DNA of 64,000 nt from Parasphingorhabdus litoris DSM 22379 (GTDB taxonomy: Bacteria; Pseudomonadota; Alphaproteobacteria; Sphingomonadales; Sphingomonadaceae): contig NZ_CP086727.1 in NCBI RefSeq assembly GCF_020906275.1, positions 2,170,001 through 2,234,000 on the forward strand, in the 5' to 3' direction. The position numbers were made by a program, and so were the translations under genes. Within the stretch, counting starts at the first letter, position 1; each line of letters begins with the position of its first letter. The notes beneath the pieces are model-generated. The model ran no database searches. It saw only the letters and a list, made by a program, of their open reading frames with translations, and was not told the DNA's origin. This document shows positions 55,886-64,000 of the stretch, piece after piece.

Positions 55886-57208
55886 ATGGCAGACGGCGCA
55901 CGATCCGACCATCCGGCGGTTCAGAAACAACTCGACCGGCTCTCGCTATTGTCACCCGGACGCGATGTGCTGGGGCTGGAGCGGATCAGCGCGGTTTTGG
56001 AACGCGTGGGCAATCCGTATCTGAACCTGCCGCCGGTTTTTCATGTCGCCGGAACCAATGGCAAAGGGTCCACCTGTGCCTTCTTGCGCGCGGCGATAGA
56101 GGCGGAAGGCCTGAAAGCGCATGTTTATTCCAGTCCGCATCTTGTGCGTTTCAACGAGCGGATCAGGCTTGCCGGAGCATTGATTGAGGACGAATATCTT
56201 GCGGCATTGTTGGCGCGTGTCCTCGACGCCAGCGAGGATATTAATCCCAGCTTTTTCGAGGCGACCACGGCGGCGGCCATGTTCGCGTTTGCCGAAACGC
56301 CGGCTGATGCTTGTATTTTGGAAGTCGGTCTGGGCGGCCGGTTGGACGCGACCAATATTGTGCCGGCGCCTGCTGCAACCGGTATGGCCGCGCTTGGCAT
56401 CGACCATGAAGCCTTTCTGCTCTCTCCGGAAGACGGTACGCCCGCCGATCCGATGGTGCGTATCGCCTGGGAAAAGGCGGGCATTGCCAAATCCGACGTT
56501 CCCCTGCTCACGCAAAGATATCGCGATGATATGGCTGAAGTGATTGCGGAACATGCCGCCGCGACACAGGCTCGTTATTTGCCGCGCGGCGAGAATTGGG
56601 ATGCCGCCATTTACGAAGACCAGCTCCATTACCGAGATGATCAGGGCAAATTGACGCTGCCCCTGCCTGCCCTGCCCGGCGCGCATCAGGCGGATAACGC
56701 AGCCCTTGCGATCGCCATGCTGCGTCATCAGGATAAAATCGAGATTTCCGAAGCCGCCTTTCGCGCGGCAATGGGCTGGGCCAAATGGCCTGCGCGCTTG
56801 CAAAAGCTGTCACGCGGTCCGCTGCGAGATATTCTGCCAGAGGATACCGAAATATGGCTCGATGGCGGGCATAATGTAAACGCAGGCAAAGCGTTGGCGG
56901 CCCATTTCGACAGCTATACGGATGGTTCCATCCATCTGGTCATTGGTATGCTCACCAACAAAGACCCTGCCGCGATTGTCGAACCGCTTCAGCCAAAAAT
57001 CGCCAGCATCACCGTTGTGCCTGTTGAGGGTCACGAGGCGCATGGACTGGCTGATTTTGTGGGCGTTGCGGCGCCAGTTTCAGAGGCGCCAAATGCATCA
57101 GAAGCATTGAAGGTCGTAGCCACGCAAACGCCTGAAACGGTACTGATTGCCGGGTCTCTCTATCTGGCTGGTACGGTTCTGGAAGCTAATCGGCAATTGC
57201 CGGAGTGA
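55886..57208 (+). CDS. folC: Folylpolyglutamate/dihydrofolate synthase
   Basis: 440 residues from the ATG at 55886; the frame stays open to 55811 through the palindromic repeat, which is not protein-like. FHVAGTNGKGSTCAFLRAAI is the Mur-ligase P-loop, followed by AHVYSSPHLVRFNERIRLAG, LEVGLGGRLDATNIV and WLDGGHNVNAGKALAAHFDS. It adds glutamate to folates. The start lies only nine bases after the repeat hairpin. Confidence 0.93.
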   Translation: MADGARSDHPAVQKQLDRLSLLSPGRDVLGLERISAVLERVGNPYLNLPPVFHVAGTNGKGSTCAFLRAAIEAEGLKAHVYSSPHLVRFNERIRLAGALIEDEYLAALLARVLDASEDINPSFFEATTAAAMFAFAETPADACILEVGLGGRLDATNIVPAPAATGMAALGIDHEAFLLSPEDGTPADPMVRIAWEKAGIAKSDVPLLTQRYRDDMAEVIAEHAAATQARYLPRGENWDAAIYEDQLHYRDDQGKLTLPLPALPGAHQADNAALAIAMLRHQDKIEISEAAFRAAMGWAKWPARLQKLSRGPLRDILPEDTEIWLDGGHNVNAGKALAAHFDSYTDGSIHLVIGMLTNKDPAAIVEPLQPKIASITVVPVEGHEAHGLADFVGVAAPVSEAPNASEALKVVATQTPETVLIAGSLYLAGTVLEANRQLPE

Positions 57209-57212
57209 CAGT

Positions 57213-57953
57213 CTATAATTGCTTGAGATTGCTGGCAGCCCATTCGTAGATCGGCCGATCCTCATCCAATTGAGCCCGCGACATCCTTTTGCCGGCCTCA
57301 ATGATTTCTTCCAACTGCTCTTTCGCTAATATTTTTTCGCCCATCTTGAGCAGCAACGCCGCATAATGCCCTCTCGCCTCAATCCCGGCAATCTTGTCGA
57401 CGATATTAGCATGGATGTCGCGCGCCTCGTTATCACGATCCAACTCGGATAATATTCTTGCTTTCAAAAGCTGCCGCTGATTATTTTCGCTGTTAACCGA
57501 GGCTGGTTCCAGTGGCTCCATGATGTCCCATGCTCTCGCCGCGTCGCCTGTTTCGAAAAGAGAACGGGCATATTTGAACATGATGCCATCGCTATTGCCG
57601 TGCGGTTCAACTACGATCTCGCCATATTGCAAAGCTGCTTCATCATGACGGCCATTTGCCGCCAACGCATCGGCAAGCTCTACCCAGTTCGCAAGACTAT
57701 CGGTAAGCTTTATATTTTCTTTAGCCTGCCGGATCCGCCGTTCGGGATCAATTTTCTCAACCGCCTTCTTCTTGGCGTAGCGCATATGCCGGTTACCTTG
57801 CAGTCCCGGTAATATTTCGAACAGAAAATAGGCGGCGCTGCCTGCTAACGGCAAGAAGATAATGGCCGTCAGCCAAAGCTTGTTTCCATTATTTCTGATC
57901 AAATGCACAACGCATAGAATCTGAAGCAAAATGCTAAGCGCAAAAAACGGCAT
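57213..57953 (-). CDS. Membrane-anchored TPR protein with PLDc-N-type helices
   Basis: 246 residues. Two membrane helices (LLQILCVVHLIRNNGNKLWL, TAIIFLPLAGSAAYFLFEIL) match the PLDc_N anchor seen before cardiolipin synthases, but the rest is a run of TPR-like helical hairpins (WVELADALAANGRHDEAALQ, FKYARSLFETGDAARAWDIM, ARGHYAALLLKMGEKILAKE). No phospholipase HKD motif is present. It may act as a cytoplasmic scaffold. It is convergent with folC and follows the AmpG-like transporter on the same strand by 18 bases. Confidence 0.72.
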   Translation of the reverse strand: MPFFALSILLQILCVVHLIRNNGNKLWLTAIIFLPLAGSAAYFLFEILPGLQGNRHMRYAKKKAVEKIDPERRIRQAKENIKLTDSLANWVELADALAANGRHDEAALQYGEIVVEPHGNSDGIMFKYARSLFETGDAARAWDIMEPLEPASVNSENNQRQLLKARILSELDRDNEARDIHANIVDKIAGIEARGHYAALLLKMGEKILAKEQLEEIIEAGKRMSRAQLDEDRPIYEWAASNLKQL

Positions 57954-57971
57954 GATGGTTTCTTTCTGAGC

Positions 57972-59303
57972 TTATTCGTCTTCCACCGCATGTTCGGTAC
58001 CCGCAGTACCCAAAGATCGATCCACCAATCCCGATCTGATCATTAGCCAAAAGATAATGACACCAGGGAATGCTGCTAGTGTGGTTAGCAGGTAGAAGTT
58101 AACATAACCCATCCACTCTATCAGCGAACCGGCTGTTGTTCCCGTCAGGAAACGCCCCAATATGCTGGCTGCAGCTGAGAGCAGAGCGAATTGGGTAGCT
58201 GTGAAACTCAAATTGCAAAGGGCCGAGAGATACGCAACCACGGCGACACCGCCGATGCCGCTGGCAAAATTCTCGAAACCTATGGCAGCGGCCATAGCCC
58301 AGTTATTATGCCCGCTTGCTGCCAGCCCTGCGAACGAGAGATTGCTGACGGCCATTAAGATGAGACTCAGCATAACCGCCTTTTTCATACCCAGCCGGGA
58401 ATAGACGATGCCGCCGACGAATATACCGATTAGAAAGGCGATGAAACCAAGACTGACATCATAAAAGGCAATCTCGTCATTGGTGAAACCGAGGTCTTCA
58501 AACAATAGCCGGAACGTCAAATTGGCCAATGTGTCGCCGATTTTGTGGACCAGTACGAACAGCAAAACCACTGGCGCGCCGGAGCGTTTGAAAAATTCTA
58601 CCAGCGGACTGACATATGCAATCGCCGCCTGGATCGGTCCTTTGAGCGGCTGTGGTTCTTGACGCCGAGCAGGTTCACGCATGATCAGCCCGACAAACAC
58701 AGCAAACAGCGCGAATAGCGAACAGACATAATATGCGATTGACCAGTTGCTGCGCGCTGCAATGACAAGCGCAACCGCACCTGCCGTAGCCGCGCCAATG
58801 CGCCAGCCATATTGAGACATACCGGAGCCGACACCCAATTGTTCGGGCTCCAACAATTCGATGCGATAGGCATCAATCACGACGTCAAAGGTTGCACCTG
58901 CAACGCCAACCATGGTCGCGGCCACGGCGACCGCAATTATGTCCGCGGAGGGATCCAGTGATCCAAGATAGATAATCGCGGCCATTGCCATAGCGGCTGT
59001 CAGGATCAGCCAGGATAAACGCTGGCCCATGCGGCCGATTATCGGAAGTTTCACAACATCGATAATTGGAGCCCAGAGCCATTTGAAATTATAGGCAAGG
59101 AACGTAAGCGCGAAGGCCGTAACCGTGGATTTCTCGATCCCCGCCTGCGCCAATCGCGTTGTGAGGGTTGCAGCGATCATCGTCAGCGGCAGTGCTGACG
59201 AAATGCCCAGGAAAAAGGCCGATAAGGGAGCCGCTTCGCTATAAGGGCGGACACCGGCCGGTAAATTTTTGCGCCATCCGATGTCTGCTATTTGTCCACT
59301 CAC
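57972..59303 (-). CDS. MFS transporter, AmpG-like
   Basis: 443 residues, 12 membrane helices. The N-terminal region resembles AmpG permeases (FLGISSALPLTMIAATLTTR, ALTFLAYNFKWLWAPIIDVV), which import anhydro-muropeptides for cell-wall recycling and AmpC induction. LIVWMGYVNFYLLTTLAAFP-like text (IEWMGYVNFYLLTTLAAFPG) at the end is also AmpG-like. Substrate is inferred. The next downstream gene on this strand is the TPR membrane protein. Confidence 0.75.
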   Translation of the reverse strand: MSGQIADIGWRKNLPAGVRPYSEAAPLSAFFLGISSALPLTMIAATLTTRLAQAGIEKSTVTAFALTFLAYNFKWLWAPIIDVVKLPIIGRMGQRLSWLILTAAMAMAAIIYLGSLDPSADIIAVAVAATMVGVAGATFDVVIDAYRIELLEPEQLGVGSGMSQYGWRIGAATAGAVALVIAARSNWSIAYYVCSLFALFAVFVGLIMREPARRQEPQPLKGPIQAAIAYVSPLVEFFKRSGAPVVLLFVLVHKIGDTLANLTFRLLFEDLGFTNDEIAFYDVSLGFIAFLIGIFVGGIVYSRLGMKKAVMLSLILMAVSNLSFAGLAASGHNNWAMAAAIGFENFASGIGGVAVVAYLSALCNLSFTATQFALLSAAASILGRFLTGTTAGSLIEWMGYVNFYLLTTLAAFPGVIIFWLMIRSGLVDRSLGTAGTEHAVEDE

Positions 59304-59378
59304 GCCATACTCTCCCTCGAACTGAGGGAAACACTAGCGGCAAATGCTTTGAATACCAGTCAGATTTTTACAGATAGC

Positions 59379-60164
59379 TTAAATATCGAGCAGTTTGGCG
59401 CCGACAATCGTTCCTGCACCGGGGCGTTGAACGATTATCGCATATTTGTCAGCACCGGCCACATTCAGGTCCGCGTCCGACAGTTTGACCCGCATGGATG
59501 TGCCGTCCCAGCTGCCAAGATTGCGTTCGCTTTTCACGACATTGGTATAATGCAGCTTGCGCCCGCCATTTTCGCCGCGGCCGACTTGCACGGTTTCAGA
59601 GGAGCTTAGCGCCAGCAGTGAAACGCCGGCCATATAGCGGGATTGACCCTTGACGGTCACCGTAACTTCGCCGTTTTCATCGCGATTGGCTTCGATCACA
59701 GGACCAGTATCGCTCTTCGCCAACCGGACCAGCGACCGGATATCGCCTTCACGCGAACCGACCGCTCCGCCGCCGCCATTTATAATGACTTGCGGTGTAT
59801 AGACGCCCGATCCGGCCTTGCCTTTGCTGGCATAGGTGCGCTGCAGCCGTGTATTCTCTTCCCGCGCCAGCGTATCTTTCCAACCGAGCCGATCCCAATA
59901 GGTAACAGGCCGCGAAATCACCAGCAGGGAGTCATCTTTTGCTAGCCGGGATGCCAGCATGTCTGCAGGGGGGCAGGATGAACATCCCTGACTGGTGAAC
60001 AGTTCGACGACGACCGGGGTAGGGGAAACCGTTTCGTCGCCAAGTGTTTTCGCGGGTGTCGTTGCCTGTGCGGAGGCTTCGCTCGATGACTGGGCGATTT
60101 GGGCACCCATGAAGCCTGCAAATGCAGCTCCTGCAATCATTGCTGGCAATATTAATTTACGCAT
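59379..60164 (-). CDS. DUF1223 exported thioredoxin-like protein
   Basis: 261 residues from the Met at 60164, where GGAAGG stands seven bases upstream; the frame continues above but without a signal-like start. A signal peptide (LILPAMIAGAAFAGFMGAQI) precedes the DUF1223 domain with the redox-like motif VELFTSQGCSSCPPADMLA, then WDRLGWKDTLAREENTRLQR and YTPQVIINGGGGAVGSREGD. Its reaction is not established. A periplasmic redox role is suggested by the CSSC motif. It is divergent from the pseudouridine synthase gene. Confidence 0.82.
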   Translation of the reverse strand: MRKLILPAMIAGAAFAGFMGAQIAQSSSEASAQATTPAKTLGDETVSPTPVVVELFTSQGCSSCPPADMLASRLAKDDSLLVISRPVTYWDRLGWKDTLAREENTRLQRTYASKGKAGSGVYTPQVIINGGGGAVGSREGDIRSLVRLAKSDTGPVIEANRDENGEVTVTVKGQSRYMAGVSLLALSSSETVQVGRGENGGRKLHYTNVVKSERNLGSWDGTSMRVKLSDADLNVAGADKYAIIVQRPGAGTIVGAKLLDI

Positions 60165-60263
60165 CGAGAGACCTTCCAAACAAGTAACTATCCTGTCATT
60201 CGCGGGCACCATCCCGCAGGTTACAGATTGCGACAAAGTTTTTTTTCCGCCATGCGCAAAAAC

Positions 60264-61091
60264 ATGACCGATAAAGAAACCAAGAGCGATTCTGGCAAAA
60301 TCTATAAGGCCAAACCGACGCGCGGTGCAAAGCAGCAACCGGCAAAGGCCAAGCCGACCGAAGCGCCCGTGCGCGAAGGACAGCGCATAGCCAAATTGCT
60401 GGCCCGTGCCGGTGTCGCATCGCGCCGGGAAATCGAACGCATGATTGGTGAAGAGCGGATTGCCCTCAACGGTGTAACCGTGGAGCACCCTTCCCTACTG
60501 CTCAAAAATCTTACCGGGATTACCGTCGACGGCAATCCTGTCGCGGAACCCGCGCCAGCCAAGCTGTTCCGTTTCCATAAACCCAATGGCTATATCACCG
60601 CCGAACGTGATGCCTCGGGCAAGAAAACCATTTATGACGTGCTGCCCGACGATTTGGAGCGGGTCATGCCGATTGGCCGACTCGATCTGAATACCGAAGG
60701 TCTGTTGTTAATGACCACCGATGGCGAGTTTAAGCGTGAGATGGAACTGCCCAAAACCGGCGTCGAGCGCACCTATCGCGCACGAACTTTTGGCGATATC
60801 ACGCAGAACCAGCTTGAAGAACTGTATCGCGGTATCACTATCGAAGGCATGCATTATGGTCCGATTGAAGCCAATCTGGAGCGGCGCACCGGCCGCAACC
60901 AGTGGATTGAAATGACGCTGACCGAAGGTAAAAACCGCGAAGTCCGGCGCGTGCTCGAACATCTTGGCCTGAAAGTCTCCCGCCTGATCCGCACACGCTA
61001 TGGGCCCTTCTTGCTGGGCAATCTGGCCAAGGGCGAAATCGAAGCGGTGCGCCGCCATGATCTGGTCAAGTTTCGACGGACGCTTAAGTAA
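60264..61091 (+). CDS. rluB: rRNA pseudouridine synthase (RluB/RsuA family)
   Basis: 275 residues from the Met at 60264; the Met at 60252 is an equal alternative. A Lys/Ala-rich N-terminus precedes the S4 domain (RIAKLLARAGVASRREIERM). The RsuA-family catalytic region follows: MPIGRLDLNTEGLLLMTTDG, with the catalytic Asp in RLD. RTGRNQWIEMTLTEGKNREV and RRVLEHLGLKVSRLIRTRYG also match. It isomerises a uridine in 23S rRNA if RluB, or in 16S if RsuA. The stop overlaps rsmD by one base. Confidence 0.88.
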   Translation: MTDKETKSDSGKIYKAKPTRGAKQQPAKAKPTEAPVREGQRIAKLLARAGVASRREIERMIGEERIALNGVTVEHPSLLLKNLTGITVDGNPVAEPAPAKLFRFHKPNGYITAERDASGKKTIYDVLPDDLERVMPIGRLDLNTEGLLLMTTDGEFKREMELPKTGVERTYRARTFGDITQNQLEELYRGITIEGMHYGPIEANLERRTGRNQWIEMTLTEGKNREVRRVLEHLGLKVSRLIRTRYGPFLLGNLAKGEIEAVRRHDLVKFRRTLK

Positions 61092-61630
61092 TGCGGATCA
61101 TTGCAGGCGATTGGCGCGCGCGAAAACTTGTCGCGCCCAAAGGTGACACCACCCGTCCCACTGCCGACCGTACGCGTGAACGGTTATTTTCCATGCTGAC
61201 CAGCCGTTTGGGCGATTTTGCCGACCTGCAAGTGCTGGATCTGTTTTCCGGGTCTGGTGCGCTTGGGCTAGAGGCTTTGTCACGCGGCGCGGCGCATTGC
61301 ACTTTTGTCGAGCAAGACCGGGACGCTCTTAAGGCATTGGAGAAAAATATCGATACCTTGGGCGCCAAAGCGGATGTCCGCATTGGATCGGCGCTTGCGC
61401 TTGGACCCGCGCGCAAAACCTATGATTTGATCTTGATGGATCCACCTTATGATACCGGAGCGGGCGCCGTGGCGCTCGACAAATTAGGTCGCCAAGGTTG
61501 GTTTGCGCCTTCTTGCTGGATTGCCATAGAAACGTCCCGCAAGGAAGAAATCACTGTGAAGGGTTTCGAACTGGAAAGCCAGCGAGACAGCGGCAAAGCG
61601 AGACTTCATATCCTGCGCCCTACCGGATAA
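61091..61630 (+). CDS. rsmD: 16S rRNA (guanine966-N2)-methyltransferase RsmD
   Basis: 179 residues: MRIIAGDWRARKLVAPKGDT, RPTADRTRERLFSML, VLDLFSGSGALGLEALSRGA (SAM site), and the catalytic LILMDPPYDTGAG. Standard length and motif order. It modifies 16S rRNA next to the pseudouridine synthase, a conserved RNA-modification pair. It starts on the base that ends the rluB stop (TAATG). Confidence 0.95.
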   Translation: MRIIAGDWRARKLVAPKGDTTRPTADRTRERLFSMLTSRLGDFADLQVLDLFSGSGALGLEALSRGAAHCTFVEQDRDALKALEKNIDTLGAKADVRIGSALALGPARKTYDLILMDPPYDTGAGAVALDKLGRQGWFAPSCWIAIETSRKEEITVKGFELESQRDSGKARLHILRPTG

Positions 61631-61635
61631 ATTAT

Positions 61636-61761
61636 TCAGCTATTGGCCGTCTCATAGGCAGCAGCGGTTTTATTCTGATCGATTTGCGATTGCGCATAAA
61701 ATGTCGTCGTCGCCATTAAAGCAGTCGCCAAGATCGCGCTGAACATCAGTCTTTTACTCAT
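61636..61761 (-). CDS. Small exported peptide, 41 aa
   Basis: An ATG at 61761 with AGGA eight bases upstream opens a 41-codon frame ending at TGA 61636-61638. The product begins MSKRLMFSAILATALMATTT and ends with a short polar tail (AQSQIDQNKTAAAYETANS). The start looks like a signal peptide with AQ at the expected cleavage point. It is convergent with rsmD and divergent from the helicase. I do not recognise it. The signal peptide and ribosome-binding site are the only support. Confidence 0.5.
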   Translation of the reverse strand: MSKRLMFSAILATALMATTTFYAQSQIDQNKTAAAYETANS

Positions 61762-61918
61762 TTTGGTTCCTAACCGGGGAAGAATTTCGACTTGAAGCGC
61801 ATATGGTGCACCGCAGCATTAGTTACAACCTGCCCCTTGGGTCATGTCAAAATTGATATTGGCCTTGCCGCCGCTTTCGATGTTCCCTAACTGTTCACCT
61901 GTGACCAATGCTGTGAAC

Positions 61919-64000
61919 ATGCCCGCCGAAAGCGATCCACCCTATGTCCGGGGCCTGAACGAGCCTCAGCGCGATGCCGTGCTGACAACGGAAGGACCGG
62001 TCCTGGTTCTGGCGGGTGCTGGTACCGGCAAAACCGCTGCTCTAACGCGGCGTTTGGCGCATCTCATTTACACGCGTAAGGCCTGGCCGTCCGAGATCCT
62101 GGCTGTGACGTTCACCAATAAAGCCGCACGCGAGATGAAAGAGCGGATCGGGACAATTGTCGGTGATGCTGTCGAAGGCATGCCTTGGCTGGGAACCTTT
62201 CATAGCATTGGGGCGAAAATGCTGCGCCGCCACGCGGAATTGGTCGGACTACAAAGCAATTTCACCATTCTCGATACGGACGACCAATTGCGGCTGCTGA
62301 AACAGCTCATTCAGGCAGAGGAACTGGACGAGAAACGCTGGCCAGCCCGCGCCCTTGCCGGCTTGATTGATCAATGGAAAAATCGCGGACTCAATCCCGA
62401 TGATCTCGATGCAAATGAAAATGAACGCTATGCCAATGGCCGTGGCCAGGAATTTTACGCCGCCTATCAGGCACGGCTAAAAGCCCTCAATGCCTGCGAT
62501 TTTGGGGATTTGTTGCTGCATATCCTAAATCTGCTCAAGACAGATCGGGAAATATTGAAACTCTATCAGGATCGTTTCAAATATATCCTCGTCGACGAGT
62601 ATCAGGACACGAATAGCAGCCAATATCTCTGGCTGCGGCTGCTCGCACAGGAACGCAAAAATATCTGCTGCGTCGGTGATGATGATCAGTCCATCTATAG
62701 CTGGCGCGGTGCGGAAGTTGCCAATATCCTGCGCTTTGAGAAGGATTTTCCCGATGCGAAGGTCGTCAAGTTGGAGCAGAATTATCGCTCCACACCCCAT
62801 ATATTGGCCGCTGCATCCGCGCTGATAGCCAATAATAGTGGCCGTCTCGGCAAAACACTGTGGACCGAGGAACAGGATGGCGAAAAAGTGCAAGTCACTG
62901 GTGTCTGGGATGGACCGGAAGAAGCCCGGCGCACCGGCGAAGAGGTGGAAAGCCTGCAAAGCAAAGGTGTTTCCCTGAATGACATGGCGATCCTTGTCCG
63001 CGCGCAATTTCAGACGCGCGAGTTTGAGGACCGTTTTATCTCTATCGGTATGCCGTACAAGATAATCGGCGGCTTTCGTTTCTACGAGCGGGCGGAAATT
63101 CGCGATGCCCTCGCCTATCTGCGGGTCATTGCGCAGCCTGCGGATGATCTCGCCTTTGAACGGATCGTCAATGTGCCCAAGCGCGGCCTTGGGGATAAAA
63201 CTGTGGAAAAAGTCCATAAGCTCGCGCGGGCGCAAGGAATTCCCTTGGCTGCAGCGGCGCTGAGTATATGCGATACCGATGAATTGCCGGCTCGGGCGCG
63301 TAACACATTGCAGGATTTGATGCGCAACTTTGCTCGCTGGCGGACAAATGCCGATGAGCTGCCCCATGCGGAACTGGCCCGGTTGGTGCTCGATGAATGT
63401 GGTTATACCACCATGTTGCAAGCCGATCGCACGCCTGAAGCCGCCGGGCGGCTGGAAAACCTGACCGAGCTGACTCGCGCAATGGAGGAATATGAAACGC
63501 TGGGCGATTTTCTCGAGCACGTCTCTCTGGTCATGGACAATGATGCATCTGATGACGAGACCAAGGTCACGATCATGACGATGCACGGGGCCAAGGGTCT
63601 CGAATATGACCATGTTTTTTGTGCCGGATGGGAGGAAGGCGTGTTTCCGTCCCAGCGAAGCCTTGATGAGGGCGGGATAGCCAGCTTGGAGGAGGAACGC
63701 CGTCTCGCCTATGTCGCGATCACTCGGGCGAAGAAAAAATGCACAATCTTTCACGCGGCCAACCGGCGGATTTACGGACAATGGACCAGTTCCATCCCCT
63801 CGCGCTTTATCGGTGAATTACCGCCAGAGCATATTGAGGAAGAATCCAGCATGATGGGAGGCGAAAGCCTGTGGCGTGCCAACTGGTCAGAACGCTCTGA
63901 TCCTTTTGCCGATGCCGCGCGCGGCTCTACCAGAGGCCCCGGATGGAAACGCGCCCGCAATACCGGCAGTTTCAACAGCACGCCTCAGAATATCAAAGAA
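61919..64000 (+). CDS. uvrD: UvrD/PcrA-family DNA helicase (3' truncated by window)
   Basis: 694 codons are present and the frame is open to the last base, so the C-terminus lies outside. Motif I is LAGAGTGKTAALTRRLAHLI, motif Ia AVTFTNKAAREMKERIG, motif II VDEYQDTNSSQY, motif III GDDDQSIYSWRGAEVANIL, motif IV QNYRSTPHIL, motif V TIMTMHGAKGLEYDHVFCAG and motif VI RRLAYVAITRAKKK. It is a superfamily 1A 3'-5' helicase for repair and replication. UvrD, PcrA and Rep cannot be told apart here. In-frame GTG codons just upstream are possible alternative starts. Confidence 0.9.
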   Translation, partial: MPAESDPPYVRGLNEPQRDAVLTTEGPVLVLAGAGTGKTAALTRRLAHLIYTRKAWPSEILAVTFTNKAAREMKERIGTIVGDAVEGMPWLGTFHSIGAKMLRRHAELVGLQSNFTILDTDDQLRLLKQLIQAEELDEKRWPARALAGLIDQWKNRGLNPDDLDANENERYANGRGQEFYAAYQARLKALNACDFGDLLLHILNLLKTDREILKLYQDRFKYILVDEYQDTNSSQYLWLRLLAQERKNICCVGDDDQSIYSWRGAEVANILRFEKDFPDAKVVKLEQNYRSTPHILAAASALIANNSGRLGKTLWTEEQDGEKVQVTGVWDGPEEARRTGEEVESLQSKGVSLNDMAILVRAQFQTREFEDRFISIGMPYKIIGGFRFYERAEIRDALAYLRVIAQPADDLAFERIVNVPKRGLGDKTVEKVHKLARAQGIPLAAAALSICDTDELPARARNTLQDLMRNFARWRTNADELPHAELARLVLDECGYTTMLQADRTPEAAGRLENLTELTRAMEEYETLGDFLEHVSLVMDNDASDDETKVTIMTMHGAKGLEYDHVFCAGWEEGVFPSQRSLDEGGIASLEEERRLAYVAITRAKKKCTIFHAANRRIYGQWTSSIPSRFIGELPPEHIEEESSMMGGESLWRANWSERSDPFADAARGSTRGPGWKRARNTGSFNSTPQNIKE

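Noticed and set aside
62525..63781. A 418-codon open frame on the minus strand.
   Set aside because: It lies opposite the helicase gene, whose motifs are all present in order. The minus-strand product has no recognisable domain or ribosome-binding site.

Overview
The window comes from an alphaproteobacterial chromosome, most likely Sphingomonadales. This is inferred from gcrA, the split b/b' F0 ATP-synthase genes, metZ, and a trpF-trpB-trpA-accD-folC cluster followed by a GC-rich palindromic spacer. Genus cannot be fixed from the sequence alone.

Bases 1-25,806 are an accessory block dominated by a non-flagellar type III secretion system (T3SS). One operon runs leftward from 9198 (sctU, a fliO-like gene, sctQ, sctR, sctS, sctT). 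Another runs rightward from 9622 (lytic transglycosylase, sctV, sctC, sctD, sctF, sctI, sctJ, sctK, sctL, sctN, sctO, sctP). A 423-bp divergent spacer separates them. The secretin gene makes this an injectisome rather than a flagellum, which makes the FliO-like gene unexpected. To the left lie a signal-peptide pentapeptide-repeat protein, an unknown protein, and an HNH-nuclease toxin coupled to a SUKH/SMI1-type immunity gene. To the right lie an exported unknown protein, a helical filament/translocator candidate, two DUF1521 (NopE-like, metal-induced self-cleavage) effector paralogues, and a LuxR-type regulator with a coupled unknown partner. The block ends at a tRNA-Ser(CGA) whose 3' end faces it, a common island attachment geometry, although no integrase is visible.

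The main new signal is a 19-bp imperfect palindrome, roughly CCTA-N11-TAGG. It lies 82-87 bases upstream of the HNH toxin and of both DUF1521 genes, and 58 bases upstream of the unknown gene at 380-1054. It is tandem, at 22-bp spacing, before the first DUF1521 gene. It links the toxin-immunity pair to the T3SS effectors as a possible regulon of the local LuxR-type protein. It suggests, but does not prove, that this T3SS carries an antibacterial nuclease.

From 26,366 onward the content is core chromosome. It contains hspQ, an ABC-2 permease, gcrA, parE, a class A beta-lactamase-like hydrolase, leuB-metZ-apaG-lysR-acetyltransferase, uvrC-recO, the ATP synthase F0 operon, ydbH-ynbE-ydbL, radC, a DoxX/NDH-2 fusion, a phosphofructokinase, purB, lapA-pyrF-trpF-trpB-trpA, accD, folC, an AmpG-like transporter, a DUF1223 protein, an rRNA pseudouridine synthase with rsmD, and a UvrD-type helicase cut by the window end.

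All calls are by eye from sequence and motif recall. No database search or composition measurement was run.
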